A DNA stretch of 64,000 nucleotides from Leptotrichia sp. HSP-342 (GTDB lineage: Bacteria; Fusobacteriota; Fusobacteriia; Fusobacteriales; Leptotrichiaceae), in NCBI RefSeq assembly GCF_041199995.1, contig NZ_CP165646.1, positions 2,330,388-2,394,387 of the forward strand, written 5' to 3'. Shown here in pieces: positions 1-8,629 of this stretch. The translations under genes and the position numbers were made by a program. Numbering within the stretch: the stretch's first letter is position 1; every line of letters begins with the position of its first letter. The notes under the pieces were generated by a model. It had not been told where the DNA came from and did not search any database. It worked only from the letters and a program-made list of their open reading frames with translations.

Positions 1-291
1 ATTTTTTCTTTCACCTTTGAAATAGCCTAATACATACCCTACAATTCCTGCACCTAATGCCGCCTGTAATGCAAACAGCAGACTTTCAGTTTCATCTCCT
101 GGTAATTCTATTAAATTTTTAGCCCATGGCTCATAATCAGGTTTTATAGTTTTTATTACTTCTTCTCCCTTGTCATCAGATCCGCCAAATTCAGATTTTA
201 CGAGAAATAAAGGAATAACACCTATTAAAATTATTGCAATTATTAAAATAATATTCTTTTTAAATACACTTTTGTTTTTATTTTCCGACAT
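1..291 (-). CDS. cbiN: Cobalt transport protein CbiN (partial at left edge)
   Basis: This is the small membrane subunit of the cobalt ECF-type transporter CbiMNQO. The reading frame opens with ATG at 291 and stays open for 97 codons to the window edge with no stop, so at most a few residues are missing (CbiN is usually about 90-105 residues). One N-terminal membrane helix (about residues 12-30) is followed by a short acidic extracytoplasmic stretch around the Trp of PWAKN and a second hydrophobic helix rich in Gly and Ala, which is the CbiN layout. Its start overlaps the cbiM stop by one base (TAATG), so the two are translationally coupled. cbiQ and cbiO would be expected beyond the left edge. 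Confidence 0.9.
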   Translation of the reverse strand, partial: MSENKNKSVFKKNIILIIAIILIGVIPLFLVKSEFGGSDDKGEEVIKTIKPDYEPWAKNLIELPGDETESLLFALQAALGAGIVGYVLGYFKGERKN

Positions 292-998
292 TAAGCTTCC
301 ACCTCTTTTACGTTATATTTTTCAAGTATATTCATCACCACGTTTGTAAGCAACCCTTCAATAACTGCAAGTGGGACCTGAGTTACTGCAAATACCGCTC
401 CAAATTTGATAAATGAAGCAACTACTCCACCTTGTGGAGATGGATATGCAAGTGCAAGCTGAATTGATGTTACCACATAAGTCGCAAGATCTCCTAACGC
501 AGCTGCCAAAAATACCGCTAACGCCTTATTCTTTTTCTCAAATCCTTTATACACTAAATATGATACAATTGGTCCTGCGATTGCCATTGAAACAGCGTTT
601 GCTCCCAAAGTTGTAAATCCTCCGTGTGCAAGCAATCCTGCTTGAAATATTAATACGATTGTTCCAAGAATGGAAGTTACAAAAGGTCCGTATAATATAG
701 CAGATAGCCCTACTCCTGTAGGATGTGATGAACTTCCTGTAACTGACGGAATTTTTAGTGCAGACAATACAAATATAAATGCACCAGCCAATGCAAGCGT
801 CATTTTTTCCCGCACGCTCCCTTTAGAAACAGATTGAAGCTTCTTTATTCCTATTATCCAAAACGGAATACACACTGCAAACCATACTATAACCCAATTT
901 AAAGGTAAAAAACCTTCCATAATGTGCATTGAGTAACCATTTACACCTATTAACAGCATACTGGTTAAAACCAAAAACAATAATGTTCTCTTTTTCAT
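291..998 (-). CDS. cbiM: Cobalt ECF transporter substrate-specific protein CbiM
   Basis: CbiM is the membrane component that captures Co2+ in the CbiMNQO transporter. The hydrophobic N-terminus looks like a cleavable leader ending just before MHIMEGFLP, the family signature in which the free Met-His amino terminus ligates the metal. Several membrane helices follow, with the conserved SSHPTGVG stretch. The ATG at 998 is preceded by GGAGAG at good spacing. A longer open frame to 1076 would start inside the riboswitch terminator and is rejected. Transcription is expected to be controlled by the cobalamin riboswitch at 1210-1362 through the terminator at 1043-1066. Confidence 0.95.
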   Translation of the reverse strand: MKKRTLLFLVLTSMLLIGVNGYSMHIMEGFLPLNWVIVWFAVCIPFWIIGIKKLQSVSKGSVREKMTLALAGAFIFVLSALKIPSVTGSSSHPTGVGLSAILYGPFVTSILGTIVLIFQAGLLAHGGFTTLGANAVSMAIAGPIVSYLVYKGFEKKNKALAVFLAAALGDLATYVVTSIQLALAYPSPQGGVVASFIKFGAVFAVTQVPLAVIEGLLTNVVMNILEKYNVKEVEA

Positions 999-1042
999 TT
1001 TCTCTCCTTCTCCAAATTTAATTTTAACCTTCGGCAAGTTCC

Positions 1043-1066
1043 AAAAAAAAATCAGCCAAAGCTGAA
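1043..1066 (-). terminator. Intrinsic terminator of the cbiM cobalamin riboswitch
   Basis: On the minus strand, TCAGC-TTTG-GCTGA is followed directly by nine T. It lies between the cobalamin aptamer and the cbiM start, so it is the likely expression platform that ends transcription when cobalamin is bound. Confidence 0.75.
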
Positions 1067-1209
1067 GCCAATACACGTCAAAACTTCCACAACAATAACT
1101 ATATCATCATCGCATAGTATATTTATGGAACAAATCACCATTGATTTATTTTTACATTGATGTATATTAAATCTTCCCTTCCCAGAAAATTTTATATAAA
1201 AAATTATTA

Positions 1210-1362
1210 GGCAAGTCTCCTGACTAACTTCATCCTACTCGTACCCTTCCCAAAATATCCAAGATATCTCAGTGGTTTTGTGTACTTTCGTCAGCTTCAC
1301 AGTAGTGGGGGCTGTATCGGATTCTAACCGATTTCCTTATTAAGTTTGTAAAACACCTATAA
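1210..1362 (-). promoter_or_regulatory. Cobalamin riboswitch upstream of cbiMN
   Basis: Read on the minus strand, the element opens with TATAGGTGTT and ends with GTCAGGAGACTTGCC, the conserved 5' and 3' cores of the B12 aptamer. The internal GGGAAGGGTACGAGTAGG and CACTACTGTGAAGCTGACG blocks are also present. It closely resembles the second copy at 7451-7602 in sequence and orientation. Family knowledge: these aptamers bind adenosylcobalamin and shut off cobalt uptake. Confidence 0.95.
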
Positions 1363-1569
1363 TTCTTTAATAATAGTATACTCTCTTTTTTATATTTGTC
1401 AACCCTTTACAAACACAAAATTTAAATCCAAGTTGCTCAAAATCCAATCTCTTCTAAAAAAAATTCCTCATAAATTTTTAATTTTACCATGTCACTGTGG
1501 TACACTCAATCAAAAAAATACTTATCAAAAATATTTAATAATTCAATGAAACTTATTTAAACCAAACTC

Positions 1570-1598
1570 AAAAAAAGGTAGAAAATTTTTCCACCCTT
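1570..1598 (-). terminator. Terminator after toxin-antitoxin pair
   Basis: Just downstream of the toxin stop codon, the minus strand reads GGTGGAAAA-ATTTTCTACC (one T/G mismatch-type pair in the stem) followed by seven T. The complementary strand also ends in a T run, so it could act in both directions. Confidence 0.7.
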
Positions 1599-1599
1599 T

Positions 1600-1863
1600 T
1601 TATTTTTTCTTATAATGAGAACCGCATTGCAAAAACCAGATTTCACCATTTTCTATTTTATAAACAATTCTATTTCCTTCATTAATTCTCCTGCTCCAGT
1701 AGCCAGACAGTTCATGCTTCAAGCCTTCAGGTTTTCCTATACCAGCATATCCATTTCTATCAATGTCTTTTATAAGTTCCAATATTTTTTTGAAAACTTT
1801 CTTATCATTTTTCTGCCAGAAAAGAAAATCTTCCCATGCTTCATCAGACCATCTTTTTACCAT
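1600..1863 (-). CDS. YoeB/Txe-family toxin (mRNA interferase)
   Basis: At 87 residues this matches the length and layout of YoeB, a RelE-fold ribosome-dependent mRNA endonuclease. Family hallmarks are present: WSDEAWEDFLFWQ at the start, GKPEGLKHELSGYWSRRI in the middle, the Arg of NRIVYKI and a C-terminal SHYKKK carrying the catalytic-type His and Tyr. Its ATG overlaps the antitoxin stop by one base (TAATG). The partner looks DinJ/RelB-like rather than YefM-like, so this is a mixed pairing. It is read as an active module with all motifs intact. Confidence 0.9.
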   Translation of the reverse strand: MVKRWSDEAWEDFLFWQKNDKKVFKKILELIKDIDRNGYAGIGKPEGLKHELSGYWSRRINEGNRIVYKIENGEIWFLQCGSHYKKK

Positions 1864-2117
1864 TACAGCACCTCGTGAACTGTTCCACCAGTTTTTTCAA
1901 TTTGTTCCTTTGCTTTTAGAAGTCTTGTGATATTTTCTTCACTGTAGAAATAATCGTCTTTTTCTGACAAGTCAATTTCCAGTTTTCTTTCTCTAACCAA
2001 TTTTTTGGCTGCCATTGTAAAAAAAACAGGTAGTGTTATTCCCAATTCTTCGCATACATTTTCCAAATCAAATTTTAAATTATCGTCTAATTTAAATGCA
2101 TAAGTTGTTTTACTCAT
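1863..2117 (-). CDS. DinJ/RelB-family antitoxin
   Basis: This is a small acidic protein of 84 residues. Its N-terminal segment, from TTYAFKLDDNLKFDLENVC to LGITLPVFFTMAAKKLV, matches the ribbon-helix-helix DNA-binding region of DinJ/RelB antitoxins. The C-terminal part should wrap the toxin. The ATG at 2117 follows AGGGGTG at good spacing; the longer frame to 2150 lacks a ribosome site. An extended -10 (TGCTATAAT on the minus strand, TATAAT at 2149-2154) lies just upstream. These pairs normally repress their own promoter. Confidence 0.88.
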   Translation of the reverse strand: MSKTTYAFKLDDNLKFDLENVCEELGITLPVFFTMAAKKLVRERKLEIDLSEKDDYFYSEENITRLLKAKEQIEKTGGTVHEVL

Positions 2118-2148
2118 TTTTATCACCCCTATACATAAATATATAACC

Positions 2149-2154
2149 ATTATA
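2149..2154 (-). promoter_or_regulatory. Extended -10 of the toxin-antitoxin promoter
   Basis: The minus strand reads TGCTATAATGG about 30 bases before the antitoxin ATG. No good -35 is seen 17 bases upstream, as expected for an extended -10 promoter. Confidence 0.5.
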
Positions 2155-2204
2155 GCATAAAAATTATAAGAAATAAAACTTTTGTTATATAAATAGCAAT
2201 AAAA

Positions 2205-3008
2205 CTACTTAACTTCCGTCATTTCCCCATGTACAGGAAAAATTGCATTCAATAGCGACTTTGTATATGGATGTTTTGCTTTTTCAGAAATTTGTCCGCC
2301 TTCTATTACTTCCACTACGTCTCCGTGATACATTACTACGATTTCGTGTGCAAAAGATTCTATTAATGCTATGTCGTGGCATATAAAAATCATTGTTATG
2401 TTTTTTTCTTTTTGTAATTTTACAAGAAGTTCCACTATGTTTTTTTGAATGGAAACATCAAGTGCGGAAGTTGCCTCGTCGCATATAAGTATCTCTGGCT
2501 CAAGCGAAATTGCTCTTGCAATTCCAAGCCTTTGTCTTTGCCCACCGCTCATATTTTGTGGATACTTTGTTACAAATTCTTCGGGCAAGTCAACCATTTT
2601 AAGAAGTTCTATAGCTTTTTGCTTTCTTTCTGATCTTTTTAATCTCCCGTAGTTCATTAATGGCTCTGTGAGAATTTGCATAACGTTCATTTTTGGATTA
2701 AAAGCTGACCATGGATCTTGAAAGACTATCTGAATATTTTGTCGATTTTCCCAAACTTCCTGTTTTGTAAACTTGCTTATATCCCTTCCGTGATATAAAA
2801 TCTCTCCAGAGGTTGGCTTTTCCAAGTCCATAAGCATATTTACAAGTGTTGTTTTTCCTGATCCTGATTCTCCAACAATTCCCAAAGTTTTTCCTTTATG
2901 AATTTTTAAATTCACTTTATTACAAGCCACTACTTTTTTATCATTTGATTTTTCATAAATTTTTGTAAGATTTTTTGTTTCAAGAATTACGTCATTAATA
3001 TTAGACAA
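2205..3008 (-). CDS. ABC transporter ATP-binding protein, NikE/OppF type
   Basis: This is the second ATPase subunit of a nickel/peptide-family (Nik/Opp/Dpp) importer. Walker A GESGSGKTTL, Q-loop VFQDPWSAFNP, signature MSGGQRQRLGIARA and Walker B ILICDEATSALD are all intact, with a C-terminal oligopeptide-transporter tail. I place the start at TTG 3008: a strong GGAGGTG lies eight bases upstream, and the start overlaps the nikD-like stop by eight bases (TTGTCTAA). The in-frame TTG at 3023 lies within the Shine-Dalgarno itself. It is the last gene of the riboswitch-controlled operon. Confidence 0.9.
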   Translation of the reverse strand: MSNINDVILETKNLTKIYEKSNDKKVVACNKVNLKIHKGKTLGIVGESGSGKTTLVNMLMDLEKPTSGEILYHGRDISKFTKQEVWENRQNIQIVFQDPWSAFNPKMNVMQILTEPLMNYGRLKRSERKQKAIELLKMVDLPEEFVTKYPQNMSGGQRQRLGIARAISLEPEILICDEATSALDVSIQKNIVELLVKLQKEKNITMIFICHDIALIESFAHEIVVMYHGDVVEVIEGGQISEKAKHPYTKSLLNAIFPVHGEMTEVK

Positions 3009-3786
3009 GCCTTTCACCTCCAATTTCAGGCACAGCTTCTAGCAATTTTTTAGTATATTCACTTCTTGGATTTTCTATAACTTCGTTTTTATTACCTGCA
3101 TCAACAATTTTTCCATTCTGCATAACAATTATTTTATCTGAAATATATGCAGCAACTCCCAGATTGTGAGTTACCATTATGATAGAAGTGTCAAATTTTT
3201 TTCTGAGATCCATTATTTCCTTTACTATTTGAGCCTGTGTTATAACATCTAATGCACTTGTAGGCTCATCTGCCAGAATAATTTTTGGATGGAAAGTTAG
3301 TGCCATTGCTATTCCTACACGCTGTTTCATTCCACCTGACAGTTGGTGCGGATAGCTTTTCATAATGATTTCAGGATCTGGCAAGTTTACTTTGGAAAAC
3401 ATATCTTCTGCTTTTTCTTCAGCTTCTTTTGCTGACATTTTGGAATGTGTCTGAATGTATTCGACAAACTGTTTTCCTATTTTTCTTATTGGATTAAGAG
3501 TTCCTCCTGAATCCTGTGAAATCATAGTTATTTCAGTCCCTCGCAGTTCCCTCCATTGATTAAGGCTTTTACTGAGCATTGATTCTCCATTATAAATTAT
3601 ATCGCCTGAAATTATTTTCCCTCCATTTGGCAATAGTCCCAAAATAGAAGAAAGAACGGTAGATTTTCCACTACCGCTTTCCCCAACTATTGTTATTATT
3701 TCACCTTTTTTCAATGAAAGAGAAAAATTTTCAACTACTGGATCCTTATCTCCATACTGAATTGTCAAATCTTTTATCTCCAACAT
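3001..3786 (-). CDS. ABC transporter ATP-binding protein, NikD/OppD type
   Basis: This is the first ATPase subunit of the Nik/Opp-type importer. It has Walker A GESGSGKSTV, Q-loop MISQDSGGTLNP, signature LSGGMKQRVGIAMAL and Walker B ILADEPTSALD followed by the switch His of VTHNLG. The ATG at 3786 follows AAGGAG. It lies ten bases after the binding-protein gene and overlaps the next ATPase by eight bases, a tight operon. At 261 residues it is close to NikD (about 254) and shorter than OppD (about 330), which favours a metal rather than peptide transporter. Confidence 0.9.
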   Translation of the reverse strand: MLEIKDLTIQYGDKDPVVENFSLSLKKGEIITIVGESGSGKSTVLSSILGLLPNGGKIISGDIIYNGESMLSKSLNQWRELRGTEITMISQDSGGTLNPIRKIGKQFVEYIQTHSKMSAKEAEEKAEDMFSKVNLPDPEIIMKSYPHQLSGGMKQRVGIAMALTFHPKIILADEPTSALDVITQAQIVKEIMDLRKKFDTSIIMVTHNLGVAAYISDKIIVMQNGKIVDAGNKNEVIENPRSEYTKKLLEAVPEIGGERLV

Positions 3787-3795
3787 AAATTCTCC

Positions 3796-5361
3796 TTAAT
3801 TAGCTTTTGCTACATCTTTTGTTATCCAGTAGTAATCCATTGGATACATTTTAAGCCCTGTTACCACTTTGTTGCTGTAAAGGAATGTAGTTTCATATCC
3901 AAAGAATAATGTCGCTGCATCGTTCATTATTAGCTGCTGTATTTTTACAACAAGATCTTTTCTCTTAGCTTTGTCAAATTCTTTTGATAATTCATCAAGC
4001 ATTTTATCAACTTCAGGGTTTGAATAACCTGTTTTGTTTGTTTCTGCTTTGCTGTACCAGTTTTCATGCAAGTATTTTTCAGGATCTCCAGTATTTGCAG
4101 CAAGTACGTTCCAAATTAACATATCAAAGTTTGAATCGTCTCTCATACTCAAAACTGTTTCATAACTCACAGGCTTTAATGTTACTTTGATTCCAATTTC
4201 CTTCATATCTGTCTGAAATGCCTGAGCATAGATTCCTAATTCTTCTCTACTTGTATAAATTACAAAGTTCAAGTCAAGTTTTGATCCATCAGGACGTTCT
4301 ACAAATCCATCTCCATCCACATCTTTATAACCTGCATCTGCTAATAATTTTTTAGCACTTTCACGATTATAAGCATTTTCATCCTTTAATTCATTAAATC
4401 CGAAGTCCAATGTCGGAGGTACTGGTGCTTTTCCTGGAGTTGCTCCACCTTGTAATAAGTTTTGTGTATAGTTTTCTCTATTTGCACCTCTTATTATTGC
4501 TTCTCTTAATACTTTATCTTTAAGTCCTTTAGTTTGATTCATAAAGGCATAAGTTGATCTAAGTGATTTCAATTCATTTATTACAATATTTTTATCCCCT
4601 TCAAAATCAGCCTTATTAGTAACTTTCAAGTTGTACGCTACATCAATTTCTCCTGATTTTAACGATAATGCTCTTGTATTTTGATCATTTATATCTTTAA
4701 ATGTTACTTTTGCCAATTTTGCTTTTCCATTCCAATACTTTTCATTTCTTACAACAACTGTCTGTTCACCAGGCTTAAATTCTTGAACAATAAACGGTCC
4801 TGTTGATATTGGTCCTTTTTGAGCAAATTCATCTGTATTAACTGATGTATCAACTATTAAGAATAATGGATCTGCCAATGATTCAGGCAATATTGCTACA
4901 GGCTCTTTTGTTTTTATTTTCAATTCTTGTCCATTGGCTTCTATTGAAGCATATTTAAAGAATGATTCTGCTCTTTTATTTTTAGCAAATACTCTTTCTA
5001 TTGATTTTTTTACTGCTTCTGCTGTCAATGGATGTCCATTTGAGAAAGTTACTCCATCTCTTATTTTAAAAGTCCACTCTAATTTATCATTACTTAATTT
5101 CCAGCTTTCAGCAAGCAATGGCTGCAAGTTACCCTTTTCATCAAAAATTGTCAAGTTCTCTCCAACACCATAACGAGTTACAACCCAGCTAAAATACTGA
5201 TCTGTAGGCTCAAGCGTATCTGCAAACGAAGTTACTCCTACTACAAGTTCATCTGGATTAGTCTTACTTTTTGTAGAACTGCCTTTTCCACCACATGCTA
5301 CAAGCAGCATCAATACTGCTAAAATTAAAATTAAAAATTTACTTTTACGATTTTTTAACAT
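3796..5361 (-). CDS. Family 5 solute-binding lipoprotein, NikA-like
   Basis: This is the extracytoplasmic binding protein of the importer. The lipoprotein signal ends at LMLLVACGGKG, placing the lipidated Cys near residue 22. The body has family SBP_bac_5 features: LAESWKLSNDKLEWTFKIRD, GVTFSNGHPLTAEAVKKS and the STGPF motif. Length (521 residues) fits NikA/Opp-type proteins. ATG 5361 follows GGGAG; an upstream TTG/ATG extension lacks support. Riboswitch control suggests cobalt, or nickel, as substrate. A peptide or free corrinoid substrate cannot be excluded from sequence alone. Confidence 0.88.
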   Translation of the reverse strand: MLKNRKSKFLILILAVLMLLVACGGKGSSTKSKTNPDELVVGVTSFADTLEPTDQYFSWVVTRYGVGENLTIFDEKGNLQPLLAESWKLSNDKLEWTFKIRDGVTFSNGHPLTAEAVKKSIERVFAKNKRAESFFKYASIEANGQELKIKTKEPVAILPESLADPLFLIVDTSVNTDEFAQKGPISTGPFIVQEFKPGEQTVVVRNEKYWNGKAKLAKVTFKDINDQNTRALSLKSGEIDVAYNLKVTNKADFEGDKNIVINELKSLRSTYAFMNQTKGLKDKVLREAIIRGANRENYTQNLLQGGATPGKAPVPPTLDFGFNELKDENAYNRESAKKLLADAGYKDVDGDGFVERPDGSKLDLNFVIYTSREELGIYAQAFQTDMKEIGIKVTLKPVSYETVLSMRDDSNFDMLIWNVLAANTGDPEKYLHENWYSKAETNKTGYSNPEVDKMLDELSKEFDKAKRKDLVVKIQQLIMNDAATLFFGYETTFLYSNKVVTGLKMYPMDYYWITKDVAKAN

Positions 5362-5409
5362 TTTTTTCTCCCTATATATTTTATTTTTTGTTACCATATT
5401 TTTTATAAA

Positions 5410-6240
5410 TTACTCATTTTTTATATCAACTACATCTCTTACTGAATCTCCCAGCATATTGAATATAACTACAACTACTACTATTGCTAATCCCGGATAC
5501 AGCATTACCCACGGTGCTCTACTAAGTGCTGATCTTCCTTCATTTAACATTGCTCCCCATTCTGGAGTTGGTGGCTGTGCCCCAAATCCTAAAAATGAAA
5601 GTGCAGCTATTTCCAGCATTAGTGTTCCCATATCCGAAACTGCTGTTACTATCATTGTTGTAATCATATTTGGAATTATGTATTTAAATATTATTGAATA
5701 ATCCTTACTTCCTGTTATTTTTGCAGCTTCTACATAAAGTTCCTGCTTTATTTTCAGTACCATACTTCTTGCAAGCCTTGCATATTTTGTCCAAGTAACT
5801 GCAGCTATTGCAATAATCGAATTTTTAACGCTTGGATTCAAAAGTCCTGCTATTGCTATAGCAAGAATAAGTCCAGGAAACGCAATCATCATATCTCCAA
5901 TTCTCATTATGACTGTATCCACAATCCCACCAAAATATCCTGCAATTACTCCTAGTATCGTTCCTACTGCAAATATTACAAACATTAACGTTAAAGTCAT
6001 AAATATAGAATATCTTGAGCCATATATAATTCTTGAAAATAAATCTCTTCCAAGATGATCGGTTCCAAAAATAAACCGATTTGATGGCCTCTGTAAACTT
6101 GGTCCTAATTGTTTAAAAGGATCCTTTGGAACTATAACTGGTGCAAAAATTGCGATTAATACCACAATAATAGCCAATACCAAAAATATTTTCAGCTGAG
6201 TATCTTTTCCTATAAATTTTAATTTTTTCAATTTATTCAA
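5410..6240 (-). CDS. ABC transporter permease, NikC/OppC type
   Basis: This inner-membrane permease subunit has about six helices, the DHLGRDLFSRIIYGSR motif typical of DppC/NikC and an EAA loop (EAAKITGSKDYSIIFKYIIPN). At 276 residues it matches NikC. The start is a TTG at 6240, supported by GAGGAGG ten bases upstream; that Shine-Dalgarno forms the last codons of the preceding permease gene. No ATG nearby gives a full N-terminus. Confidence 0.9.
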   Translation of the reverse strand: MNKLKKLKFIGKDTQLKIFLVLAIIVVLIAIFAPVIVPKDPFKQLGPSLQRPSNRFIFGTDHLGRDLFSRIIYGSRYSIFMTLTLMFVIFAVGTILGVIAGYFGGIVDTVIMRIGDMMIAFPGLILAIAIAGLLNPSVKNSIIAIAAVTWTKYARLARSMVLKIKQELYVEAAKITGSKDYSIIFKYIIPNMITTMIVTAVSDMGTLMLEIAALSFLGFGAQPPTPEWGAMLNEGRSALSRAPWVMLYPGLAIVVVVVIFNMLGDSVRDVVDIKNE

Positions 6241-6242
6241 AT

Positions 6243-7184
6243 CTAAATTACCTCCTCAACTCTCGCATCCAAATATTTGTATGAAATATCAACTGTAATA
6301 TTTACTAGTAAATATAAAAATGCAATTATAAGAACATAAGATTGAACTAATGGATAATCCTGTGATTTTATAGCAGCTACTGCCATTCTTCCCATTCCTG
6401 GCCAGTTATAAACTATCTCTACAACTGCAGTTCCTCCCAGAAGGCTTCCTAATGAAAGTCCAAGCAATGTTATTATTGGAAGCATTGCATTAGGCAGTAC
6501 ATGTTTCCATAAAATATCTCTTTCTTTTATTCCTCTCATTCTAGCCCCTGTCACATAACTTTTTCCAAGTTCTTCAAGGAATATATGTCTTATTTGACGT
6601 ATATACTTAGCTGACATTGCTATCGCTATTGTAAATGCAGGTAAAATCATTGAACCAAAATCAGCATTTCCGCCTGAAACTGATACCAATCCTAGTTGCA
6701 CTCCAAAAATACTCAAAAATACTAGCCCTAGCCAGAAACTAGGTACAGACATTCCCATAAATGTTATCATTCTTATCAAATAATCTTGCCATTTATTTTC
6801 TTTTACTGCCGCAAGTATTCCAAGCGGTATCGACATTGCACACATCATAAAAAGAGACAGAAAAGATAATGACAATGTAGGTATGAATGCCTGAGCAATT
6901 TTCTGAATTACAGGTATTCTTAATGAATATGACTTTCCAAAGTTTCCTTGCAGTACTCCAAACAGCCATTTCCAGTATTGAATATAGAAAGGCTGATTAA
7001 GCCCAAGTTCCGCCCTTGTTTGAGCCAAAAGTTCAGGCGTCGGAATATGTCCGCATTCTGTTAGCATTACTTGTGCAGGGTCTCCCGGCGAAATATACAT
7101 AAGACAGAAAGTAAAAAAACTTATTCCAAAAAGTACAATTAATATTTGTGTAGCATATTTTGCTATTTTTTTATTCTTCGTCAT
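6243..7184 (-). CDS. ABC transporter permease, NikB/OppB type
   Basis: This is the first gene of the riboswitch-controlled importer operon. It has the DppB/NikB N-terminal helix, the conserved SPGDPAQVML stretch, an EAA-type loop (GARMRGIKERDILWKHVLPN) and the late GTAVVEIVYNWPGMG motif. Length is 313 residues, as in NikB. The ATG at 7184 is unusual in that the strongest Shine-Dalgarno (GGAGGAAG) sits about 24 bases upstream and is separated from it by a small hairpin (GTGAT-AAGT-ATCAC); only a weak GAG lies at normal spacing. Confidence 0.9.
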   Translation of the reverse strand: MTKNKKIAKYATQILIVLFGISFFTFCLMYISPGDPAQVMLTECGHIPTPELLAQTRAELGLNQPFYIQYWKWLFGVLQGNFGKSYSLRIPVIQKIAQAFIPTLSLSFLSLFMMCAMSIPLGILAAVKENKWQDYLIRMITFMGMSVPSFWLGLVFLSIFGVQLGLVSVSGGNADFGSMILPAFTIAIAMSAKYIRQIRHIFLEELGKSYVTGARMRGIKERDILWKHVLPNAMLPIITLLGLSLGSLLGGTAVVEIVYNWPGMGRMAVAAIKSQDYPLVQSYVLIIAFLYLLVNITVDISYKYLDARVEEVI

Positions 7185-7320
7185 TGGTCTAAACTCGTGA
7201 TACTTATCACTTCCTCCTTCAAAAAATATGACTATTTTATTTATCTCAATAGTATTAGTTATATTTTATTATTCCTATACTAAAAGAGATTTTTTTATAT
7301 TTTTAAAATTTTACATAAAC

Positions 7321-7347
7321 AAAAAAATCCAACTCAGAAAGTTGAAC
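7321..7347 (-). terminator. Intrinsic terminator of the nik-like cobalamin riboswitch
   Basis: The minus strand has TTCAACT-TTCTG-AGTTGGA followed by seven T, between the aptamer and nikB. It is the likely OFF-state structure of the riboswitch. Confidence 0.8.
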
Positions 7348-7450
7348 TAAAATTTATATATTAAAACAGATGAATAGTATTTATGCAGATTTACAGCAGT
7401 TTTTATATATTAAATTTTTCCCTTCCCGAAAAATATAATTTTTTAATATA

Positions 7451-7602
7451 GGCAAGTCTCCTGACTAACTTCGTCCTACTCGTACCCTTCCCAAAATATA
7501 ATAATATTTCAGTGGTTTTTCAATACTTTCGTCAGTATCACAGTAGAGGTGGCTGTACCAGATTCTAACTGGTTTCCTTATTAAGTTTTACAACACCTAT
7601 AA
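7451..7602 (-). promoter_or_regulatory. Cobalamin riboswitch upstream of the Nik-like ABC operon
   Basis: The aptamer core matches the first copy: TATAGGTGTTG at the 5' end, GGGAAGGGTACGAGTAGG in the middle and GTCAGGAGACTTGCC at the 3' end, all on the minus strand. It begins only about 30 bases after the cbiK stop. A possible TATAAT at 7604-7609 lies directly in front of it, but its -35 is poor, so read-through from cbiK is also possible. Its orientation shows that it controls nikBCADE-like genes, not cbiK. Confidence 0.95.
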
Positions 7603-7634
7603 AATTATAAATTTAAAATTATTCTTTTGCTATA

Positions 7635-8375
7635 TTAATAAACTTCTTCTAATTTATCCATAAACATTTCACGAATAAATTCATATTCTCCCATTCCTTT
7701 TAATAAAGGTGTTACTTCATATCCTTCATTCTCAAGAACGGTTTTCCACGAATCGTCCTCATCAGAAGCCATATCATTTTTTGCATGATCTCCTGCGACT
7801 ATCATAAATGGCTTTAACAATATTTTTCTAAAGCCTCTCCCTTTTAACCTTTGAATAACATCTTCAATTGTTACTTCCCCTTCAACAGTCGCTATAAAAA
7901 TATTATCTTTTCCAGCCTTCACATATTCTTCTTGAAGTCGCTGATATGTACTGTCTGCGGCACTTTCGGATCCATGACCCATAAATACTATGGCATCATT
8001 TCCTTCAAGATTGTTAAATTCTTCATTGCTCACAACTTTTTTAAAGTCTTCATCAGTTGCTAAAAGTGGTTTTGAAATTTTTCCATACTTGTTATTAAGT
8101 TTTGAATACTCAATTCCATCTAGAATATGTAAAGACATTGTGATAATCTCATCATATCCTTTATTTTTTAAGGCTTCTAGCCCTTCCTCCTGATCAAATA
8201 TGTGGATTCCTTCTTTTCTTTCCACTATTCGTCTTACAACTCCTGAAGTGTAGGCTCTTTCCACATTTTCAGTTCCATATTTTGCCTCCACTTCTTTTTG
8301 AATCGAGTCAAGGCATTTTTCTCTTGTATCCTTATGCGATGTACCAAAACTTGTTACTAAAATCGCCTTTCTCAT
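7635..8375 (-). CDS. cbiK: Sirohydrochlorin cobaltochelatase CbiK
   Basis: CbiK inserts Co2+ into sirohydrochlorin (or factor II) in the anaerobic cobalamin pathway. The start MRKAILVTSFGTSHKDTR is the family signature. The two metal/catalytic His are present in MGHGSE and GDHAKNDM. Length is 246 residues, normal for class II CbiK, and no signal peptide is seen, so it is cytoplasmic. The ATG at 8375 follows GGAAG; the longer frame to 8486 begins upstream of the likely promoter. It stands directly upstream of the riboswitch and metal importer, consistent with a cobalt-supply locus. Confidence 0.95.
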   Translation of the reverse strand: MRKAILVTSFGTSHKDTREKCLDSIQKEVEAKYGTENVERAYTSGVVRRIVERKEGIHIFDQEEGLEALKNKGYDEIITMSLHILDGIEYSKLNNKYGKISKPLLATDEDFKKVVSNEEFNNLEGNDAIVFMGHGSESAADSTYQRLQEEYVKAGKDNIFIATVEGEVTIEDVIQRLKGRGFRKILLKPFMIVAGDHAKNDMASDEDDSWKTVLENEGYEVTPLLKGMGEYEFIREMFMDKLEEVY

Positions 8376-8457
8376 AACACTTCCTTTCCATCTAAAATTA
8401 TTTACCTTACTGAATCTTTTAAATTTGATTATCAAACTATCTTTTGTCTCTGTTTGT

Positions 8458-8486
8458 ATTATAATAGTTTTTTTCATTTTTTGCAA
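8458..8486 (-). promoter_or_regulatory. Predicted sigma-70 promoter of cbiK
   Basis: On the minus strand TTGCAA (8481-8486) and TATAAT (8458-8463) are separated by 17 bases, about 85 bases before the cbiK ATG. The leader holds a small TTTGATAATCAAA hairpin but no aptamer core. Confidence 0.65.
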
Positions 8487-8629
8487 CTATTTTTTTAAAT
8501 TATTTTAATATTTTTTGTTTTATCAAAAAAAATTATATACATCATCTAATCTTCTATTTATCAACATATTTTTGATACAACTTTGTTTTTCTTATATTTT
8601 ATAATTAAATTATAATTAACAATAAATGT

